A stretch of 19,823 bases of DNA from Candidatus Pullichristensenella stercoripullorum (lineage in GTDB: Bacteria; Bacillota; Clostridia; Christensenellales; Aristaeellaceae), in NCBI GenBank assembly GCA_018712885.1, contig DVGE01000021.1, positions 1 through 19,823 on the forward strand, given 5' to 3'. The notes beneath the pieces were generated by a model, which searched no databases, was not told the origin of the DNA, and saw only the letters and a program-made list of their open reading frames with translations. Positions 15,011 through 19,823 of the stretch are shown here, piece by piece; position 1 is the stretch's first letter; each line of letters starts with the position of its first letter. The position numbers and the translations under genes are program-made.

Positions 15011-16315
15011 ATGCGGCCCATCGACGACATGCTCCGATCGGCGCAGGGAAAGACGCGCTTTCACATGCCCGGCCACAAGGGGCGGCTGGAGGCTGTGCCC
15101 GCGGCGCTGGACATGACCGAACTGCCCTCCACGGACGACCTCTACGCCCCGCAGGCGGGCATCGCCGAGGCCGAGCGGCTGCTGGCAAGATCGGCGGGGG
15201 CGGGCGCGTCCATCCTCGTGCCCTGCGGCTCCACGGCGGGCATACTTGCCATGGTGCTGGCCTTTGTGCGGCCGGGCGGGCGGCTTTTGATGCGCCGCGA
15301 TGCCCACCACTCGGTGCAGTCGGCCTGCATACTGGCCGACGTGGAGCCGGTGCTTTTGCCCCCCGGGGCGGACATGGCCGCCGCGGCAAAAGAGATCCCC
15401 TGCGACGCCGTCTTCGTCACCCGGCCCACGTTCCACGGGCTGGTGGAGCCCCTGCCGCGCGCGGACGTGCCGGTGCTGGTGGACGCGGCGCACGGGGCGC
15501 ACTTTTCCTGGTGGGACAGCCCGGAAAGCGCCCTGCGCGCGGGCGCGGACTGCGCCGTGGAGAGCGCCCACAAGACGCTGGGCGCCTATACCGGCGGCGC
15601 GTGGCTGCACCTGCGGCGCGCCGGGGACGAGCCGCGGCTCAGGCGCATGCTGCGCATGGTGTCCACCTCCAGCCCCTCGTTCCTCATCCTGCGCTCGCTG
15701 GACGAGGCGCGCGCCTTCATGGACGAACATGGCCGGGAGGCGCTTGCGCGCCTTGTGAACTGGTGCGACGGCGCGCGCGCGAAGCTGGAGAAGATGGGCT
15801 ACCCCTGCCCCAGCCTCGGCGACCCCACGCGGCTCTACATCCGCACGGACAGCATGGGGCTGCGCGGCTGGGAGGCGCTTGCCCGGCTTGCCGAACTGGG
15901 CGTGGAGATGGAAATGGCCGACGAGCGCGGCGTGGTGGCCATCGGCACGGTCTACGACCGGGCGGAGGACTACGCGGCGCTGACGGACGCCTTCGCCCGC
16001 CTGCGCCCGGGGGCGGGAAAGCTGCCCGCCTTCCCGGAAATGGCCTACGGCGTCCGCGCCATGCGGCCGCGGGCGGCGGCGCTGGGCAAAACGCGCCTCG
16101 TGCCGCTTGAGGACGCGGCGGGCGAGGTCGCGGCGCGCGCGGTGGGCGCCTATCCCCCCGGCTGCGCTGCCGCCGCGCCCGGCGAGCGGCTGACGAAAGC
16201 CTGCGTGGACGTGCTGCTCGCCTCCCGCGCCCTGGGCGCGACGCTCTTTGGCGCGGAGGGCGGCCTCATCGAAGTGGCCGATACGAAAAACGAAGGAGAG
16301 AACGGCGATGTTTGA
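15011..16315 (+). CDS. PLP-dependent Orn/Lys/Arg decarboxylase-family protein (YaaO-like)
   Basis: The 434-residue, fold-type I PLP enzyme matches the Orn/Lys/Arg decarboxylase major domain. It has FHMPGHKG (17-24), the phosphate-binding CGSTAG (72-77), the cofactor Asp in VLVDAAHGAHF (Asp158), and the Schiff-base Lys188 in ESAHKTLGAYTGG. The family removes the carboxyl group of basic amino acids to give polyamines such as cadaverine or agmatine, but YaaO-type members are often uncharacterised, so the substrate is open. It is a little shorter than typical YaaO/SpeA proteins (about 480), mostly at the C-terminus. AAGGAGG (14998-15004) precedes the ATG. Its last 8 bp overlap the downstream HAD-Tmk gene. 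A YaaO-like gene directly before tmk is the arrangement known from Bacillus, which supports the assignment. Confidence 0.87.
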   Translation: MRPIDDMLRSAQGKTRFHMPGHKGRLEAVPAALDMTELPSTDDLYAPQAGIAEAERLLARSAGAGASILVPCGSTAGILAMVLAFVRPGGRLLMRRDAHHSVQSACILADVEPVLLPPGADMAAAAKEIPCDAVFVTRPTFHGLVEPLPRADVPVLVDAAHGAHFSWWDSPESALRAGADCAVESAHKTLGAYTGGAWLHLRRAGDEPRLRRMLRMVSTSSPSFLILRSLDEARAFMDEHGREALARLVNWCDGARAKLEKMGYPCPSLGDPTRLYIRTDSMGLRGWEALARLAELGVEMEMADERGVVAIGTVYDRAEDYAALTDAFARLRPGAGKLPAFPEMAYGVRAMRPRAAALGKTRLVPLEDAAGEVAARAVGAYPPGCAAAAPGERLTKACVDVLLASRALGATLFGAEGGLIEVADTKNEGENGDV

Positions 16316-17591
16316 CTATATTTTCTTTGATCTGGACGGCACCTTGACGCGCTCGGGCGACGGCATCAAAAAAAGCGCCGCGCACGCCATCGCCCAGGTG
16401 GGCTATCCGGCGCTCCCCGACGCGCGGCTCGACGCCTTCGTCGGCCCGCCGCTTCTGGAATCGTTCATGCGCTTCTGCGGCATGGACGAGGCCACGGCCC
16501 TGCGCGCCGTGCAGCTCTACCGCGCCCGCTTTGAGGACGTGGGCTGGCGGGAGAACGCCGTCTACCCCGGCATCGCCCAGCTGCTGCGCGCCCTGCGCGC
16601 GGCGGGGAAATACGCGGCCATTGTCACCGCCAAGCCGGAGCGCTTCGCCGTGCGCATCGCCGAATACTTCGGCCTTGCGCCGTACCTGGACGCCGTAGTG
16701 GGCATCCCCATGAACGAGCATCACGCCGACAAAGCGGCGCTCATCGCCCGCGCCCTGCCCGCGGGGGCGGACAAGGCCCGCGTGGTGATGGTGGGCGACC
16801 GCAAGTTCGACGTACTCGGCGCGAAGGACGCGGGCGTTTCCTCGCTGGCCGTGGGCTACGGCTACGGCACGCGCGAAGAGCTCGACGCCTGCGCGCCGGA
16901 CTTCTTCGCCGAGACCGTCGACGACCTCTTCCCCCTGCTGGGCGTCGAACGCCCGCGCGGGCGGTTTTTCACCTTCGAGGGCAACGACGGCTGCGGCAAG
17001 TCCACGCAGATGGCGCTGATCGGCGACTGGCTCGCCGAGCGCGGCTGGGAGATCGTACGCACGCGTGAGCCGGGCGGCTGCCCCGTGGCCGAGCGCATCC
17101 GCGCGCTGGTGCTGGCCGACGCCGCCGACCGCGAGGCGCGCGCCATGACCGCCGAGTGCGAGGCGCTCCTCTTCGCCGCCAGCCGCGCACAGCACGTGCA
17201 CGACGTCATCCTTCCCGCGCTCGAAGCGGGCAAGATCGTCCTCTGCGACCGTTTTTTGGATTCTTCCATCGTCTATCAGGGCTATGGACGTGAACTTGGC
17301 GAGGACTTTATACGTCAAATAAACGTGCCCGCGCAGAAAGCGCGCCCGGACAAGACCTTCCTCTATGAGATCGACGAGGGGGCGGCGCTCAGGCGCGCCA
17401 CGCGCGACGGGCACGCCGACCGCATCGAGGCCGAGGGCGTCGCCTACCAGCGCCTGGTGCGCGAGGCCTACGCTTCCCTGCGGGCCAAGGAGCCGGAGCG
17501 CATCCAGGTCGTCGACGGCTCAGGCACGATCGAAGAAGTGTTCGCGCGGACGCAGCGCGCCGTCGCGGACTGCCTGAACACGAAGGAGTGA
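16308..17591 (+). CDS. tmk: HAD-family phosphatase fused to thymidylate kinase
   Basis: One 427-residue frame encodes two enzymes. Residues 1-213 are a HAD phosphatase of the phosphoglycolate phosphatase/5'-nucleotidase type: FFDLDGTLT (Asp8, Asp10), a helical cap with FVGPPLLESF, VTAKPE (motif II), Lys142 and MVGDRKFD (motif IV). Residues 217-427 are a complete thymidylate kinase that makes dTDP from dTMP and ATP: P-loop EGNDGCGKST (224-233), RTREPGG, CDRFLDSSIVYQG (Asp314, Arg315) and DRIEAEG. The linker (GVERPRG) is short, there is no ribosome site or start for a separate kinase, and no frame break is seen, so the fusion looks genuine. It starts at the ATG at 16308 with AAGGAGA upstream, overlapping the decarboxylase gene by 8 bp. 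The kinase role is firm; the HAD substrate is unknown, with a nucleoside monophosphate an attractive guess. Confidence 0.9.
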   Translation: MFDYIFFDLDGTLTRSGDGIKKSAAHAIAQVGYPALPDARLDAFVGPPLLESFMRFCGMDEATALRAVQLYRARFEDVGWRENAVYPGIAQLLRALRAAGKYAAIVTAKPERFAVRIAEYFGLAPYLDAVVGIPMNEHHADKAALIARALPAGADKARVVMVGDRKFDVLGAKDAGVSSLAVGYGYGTREELDACAPDFFAETVDDLFPLLGVERPRGRFFTFEGNDGCGKSTQMALIGDWLAERGWEIVRTREPGGCPVAERIRALVLADAADREARAMTAECEALLFAASRAQHVHDVILPALEAGKIVLCDRFLDSSIVYQGYGRELGEDFIRQINVPAQKARPDKTFLYEIDEGAALRRATRDGHADRIEAEGVAYQRLVREAYASLRAKEPERIQVVDGSGTIEEVFARTQRAVADCLNTKE

Positions 17592-17596
17592 ACCCC

Positions 17597-19823
17597 ATGG
17601 CATACGAAAACAAGTGCATGTACTGTTTCGAGGATCTCGACGGCCGCGACATCTGCCCCCACTGCGGCCGCGATTCCCGCGCCGCCGTGCCGCAGATACA
17701 GCTTCTGCCCGGCACGCTGCTCCACAACGGCCGCTTTCTCGTCGGCCGCGCCATGGGGCAGGACGCCACCGGCATCGTCTACATGGCCTACGATACCAAG
17801 CGCGAGAGCACGCTGCGCATCCGCGAATACCTGCCGCGCGACTGCGCCCGCCGCCTGAACGACGGCTCCGTCGCGCCCGTGGCCGGCTCGGAGGACGCCT
17901 TTGAAAAGGGCATGCAGCGCCTGCGCGCCAGCGTGGAGGCCGTGGAAGACCCGAAAAAGCGCCACTTCTACTTTGAGGAGAACGGCACCGCCTACATCGC
18001 CCAGCGCAAGTCCGCCTCCCACGCCGCCCGCCGCGGCGAGGAGGAAGAGGGCGAGGGGCGTTCCAAACAGCAGCTGGCGCTGATCATCGGCGGCGCGGCG
18101 CTGGCGGTGCTGGTGGTGGCCTTCATCGTCATCCGCCTGGTATCCAGCGCGCTGGACGCCACCGTGGAAGCCACGCCCATGCCCACGCTGGCCTCGGATT
18201 CGCTGTGGACGCCGCCCTCCACGCCCTCGCCCACGCCCTATGTGCAGACCACGTTCGCGCCCATCACCGATCCGGATCTTTCCTGGATGGACTACATCTC
18301 CGGCAAGGATGAGAACGAGAACTACAACAACCAGGCCGGCAACGTGCGCACGCCCACCCCGCGGCCGAACGCCACGCCGCGCCCGACCAGCCAGATCATC
18401 AACGGCAATTCCTCGGCCTCGGAGATCACCGACCTGCAGTGGCAGCTGATCGCCCTCGGCTGGCTGGACGCGCGCCAGCCCACCGGCACGTATGACAGCG
18501 CCACCCGCCAGGCCGTGCGCGATTTCCAGACCTATATGAACAACACCTACGCCATCGACCCCAAGCTCACCGTGGACGGCATCGCCGGCCCGGCCACGCT
18601 CTACTGGCTCGACCAGTACCAGATCGCGGCCAAGCCCACGCAGAGCCCGGCCACGCTGCCGCCGGTGGTCACCGAAGCGCCGGACGACTTCCTCATCAAC
18701 GAACATTCCTCGAAGAGCGACATCCGCCGCGTGCAGCAGCTGCTCATCACCCTCGGCCAGCTCCCCGCCGGCTCGGACGACGGCGTTTACGGCGCGGCCA
18801 CGCGCGGCGCGGTCTGGGAGTTCCAGGACTTTGTCAACAACTACTACGGCCGCCAGGTGCTGGAAGTGACCGGCGAGGTCGATTCCGCCACGCGCGACTA
18901 CCTGATCGTCTTTGCCGACTGGTGGCAGCAGACGCGGCCCACGCCCACGGCCACCGCCGCCCCGACGCCCACGCCCACCGCCGCGCCCACCACGCCCGCG
19001 CCCACGCAGGAGACGGGCATCTCGCCCAATTCCTCCACCGAGCGCATCCGCTATCTGCAGACGATGCTGCGCGACCTCGGCTATCTCAACGGCGTGGACG
19101 GCGTCTACGGCTCGGCCACCTCCATCGCCGTGCGCAACTTCCAGGTGTGGGCCAACGCCCAGCAGGGCTACACCGCCCTCGCCGTCACCGGCAACTGCGA
19201 CGAGGCCACGCTGCGCCTGCTGGAATACTACGTGGACAACCCCGTGACCCAGCAGCCCACCCAGCAACCGACGCAACAGCCCACCCAGCAGCCGACACAG
19301 CAGCCCACCCAGCAGCCCGGCGACGAGGACGACAATGTACTCGTGGACGCCAACTCCGACCCGGAGTCCATCCGCTTCATGCAGGAGCAGCTGGTCATCC
19401 TCGGCCTGCTCGACAATGCCGACGGCGTGTACGGATCGGCCACCACGCAGGCCATCATCAACTTCCAGCGTCAGGTCAACGCCGACAACGGCTACGAGGT
19501 ACTCACGCCCAACGGCGTGTTCACCGCCCGCACGCAGAACTATCTGGAAGAGTATGTCTACCGCGCCCAGACGGCCACCGAGGCGCCCACGCAGGCGCCG
19601 ACCGAAGCGCCCACGCCCGTGCCCATCTCCGCGCCCACCATCGGCGCAGCGGCGAATGGCTATGACGACGCCGGCGTGTTCGTCTTCGACGGCGATCCGT
19701 CCTTCCACTGGACGGTCGAGGGCGAAGTCGCCTCCTTCTCCGCTACGCTCTACGACGATCAGGGTTCCGTCGTCCATTCCGGCGGCGTGAACGGCAACAG
19801 CCTCAACATCGGCGCGTCCGCGC
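17597..19823 (+). CDS. Zinc-ribbon, kinase N-lobe remnant, membrane and peptidoglycan-binding protein (3' end beyond window)
   Basis: The 742 visible residues hold several domains. Residues 7-23 form a zinc ribbon (CMYC, CPHC). Residues 36-137 resemble the N-lobe of the zinc-ribbon Ser/Thr kinases of Clostridia: LLPGTLLHNGRFLVG, a glycine-loop relic GQDATGIVYMAYD, and RIREYLP where kinases have AIKEYYP, so Arg76 replaces the catalytic Lys; FYFEENGTAYIA marks the hinge. The whole C-lobe is missing. A membrane helix (about 159-181) follows, then Thr/Pro-rich linkers joining four PG_binding_1 domains (about 275-338, 372-438, 480-545, 587-652), each with a DGVYG-like turn. An Ig-like domain starts near 678. 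It is probably anchored with its N-terminus inside and its repeats in the wall. It begins 5 bp after the HAD-Tmk gene with AAGGAG upstream. The domain calls are good; the role is unknown. Confidence 0.85.
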   Translation, partial: MAYENKCMYCFEDLDGRDICPHCGRDSRAAVPQIQLLPGTLLHNGRFLVGRAMGQDATGIVYMAYDTKRESTLRIREYLPRDCARRLNDGSVAPVAGSEDAFEKGMQRLRASVEAVEDPKKRHFYFEENGTAYIAQRKSASHAARRGEEEEGEGRSKQQLALIIGGAALAVLVVAFIVIRLVSSALDATVEATPMPTLASDSLWTPPSTPSPTPYVQTTFAPITDPDLSWMDYISGKDENENYNNQAGNVRTPTPRPNATPRPTSQIINGNSSASEITDLQWQLIALGWLDARQPTGTYDSATRQAVRDFQTYMNNTYAIDPKLTVDGIAGPATLYWLDQYQIAAKPTQSPATLPPVVTEAPDDFLINEHSSKSDIRRVQQLLITLGQLPAGSDDGVYGAATRGAVWEFQDFVNNYYGRQVLEVTGEVDSATRDYLIVFADWWQQTRPTPTATAAPTPTPTAAPTTPAPTQETGISPNSSTERIRYLQTMLRDLGYLNGVDGVYGSATSIAVRNFQVWANAQQGYTALAVTGNCDEATLRLLEYYVDNPVTQQPTQQPTQQPTQQPTQQPTQQPGDEDDNVLVDANSDPESIRFMQEQLVILGLLDNADGVYGSATTQAIINFQRQVNADNGYEVLTPNGVFTARTQNYLEEYVYRAQTATEAPTQAPTEAPTPVPISAPTIGAAANGYDDAGVFVFDGDPSFHWTVEGEVASFSATLYDDQGSVVHSGGVNGNSLNIGASA
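19247..19318 (+). repeat. Six tandem 12-bp repeats encoding TQQP
   Basis: Six copies of a 12-bp unit encode Thr-Gln-Gln-Pro in the linker between the third and fourth peptidoglycan-binding domains. Synonymous differences between copies (CAG/CAA, CCC/CCG, ACC/ACG/ACA) suggest that the protein repeat is kept rather than freshly duplicated. It is a flexible spacer likely to vary in copy number between strains. Confidence 0.9.

Noticed and set aside
11646..15389. A 1247-residue minus-strand open frame opposite addB and the decarboxylase gene
   Set aside because: The lack of stops follows from the strong GC bias at third positions. The plus strand carries the AddB nuclease and Fe-S motifs and the PLP motifs; this frame has none.
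7952..16315. Functional link between pdxY and the PLP-dependent decarboxylase
   Set aside because: They belong to different transcription units separated by a terminator and the opposite-strand spoIIE; co-occurrence in the window is not evidence of a pathway unit.
19247..19318. CRISPR-like array in the CAG/CCC-rich repeats
   Set aside because: The 12-bp units have no spacers and stay in frame as a TQQP protein linker.
17468..19777. A 769-residue minus-strand frame opposite the peptidoglycan-binding protein
   Set aside because: It is Gly/Arg/His/Val-rich with no domain, and arises from the repetitive, GC-rich coding strand.

Overview
This is a GC-rich chromosomal window with very strong G/C preference at third codon positions, which produces long open frames antisense to many genes. 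The gene content points to a Gram-positive, probably endospore-forming member of the Clostridia: a SpoIIE phosphatase, AddB, a YaaO-like decarboxylase next to thymidylate kinase, YqhQ (DUF1385), an LTA-synthase-like enzyme, a zinc-ribbon/kinase-derived protein and proteins with Thr/Pro-rich linkers. The proteins resemble those of high-GC Christensenellales-type gut Clostridia, but that placement is inference. I see no rRNA, tRNA, CRISPR array, insertion sequence or phage genes.

Layout. 1-4088 is a minus-strand cell-envelope block. yqhQ leads, with a near-consensus promoter at 4134-4161, followed 12 bp later by a membrane sulfatase-fold enzyme of the LtaS family. After a short gap comes a membrane-anchored lamin-tail-domain protein that runs off the left edge and may have its own promoter. 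A divergent intergenic region (4089-4340) carries two pairs of 11-bp-period direct repeats between the opposing promoters. 4341-5702 encodes a secreted parvulin-type foldase, closed by a strong terminator. A new promoter at 5756-5784 drives a two-gene polysaccharide-type ABC exporter (permease plus Wzt/TagH-like ATPase) translationally coupled to pyridoxamine kinase. A large bidirectional terminator separates this block from spoIIE (minus strand, 8915-10879).

From 11081 to the right edge runs a tightly packed plus-strand operon: a DedA membrane protein, addB, a PLP-fold Orn/Lys/Arg decarboxylase-like enzyme, a HAD phosphatase fused to thymidylate kinase, and a large zinc-ribbon/transmembrane/peptidoglycan-binding protein cut by the window end. 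Gene gaps are 1 bp, 53 bp, an 8-bp overlap and 5 bp. The order yaaO-like then tmk is the one known from Bacillus. addA, the usual partner next to addB, is absent here.

Most of the window is envelope biology (LTA-type polymer synthesis, polysaccharide export, secreted foldase, wall binding) plus housekeeping (DNA repair, dTTP synthesis, vitamin B6 salvage, sporulation). The clearest unusual items are: a kinase N-lobe remnant, with Arg in place of the catalytic Lys, joined to a membrane segment and four peptidoglycan-binding repeats; the HAD-Tmk fusion; an ABC ATPase lacking the segment after its D-loop; and the tandem repeats in the divergent promoter region. I did not find a complete, obviously new multi-gene system.
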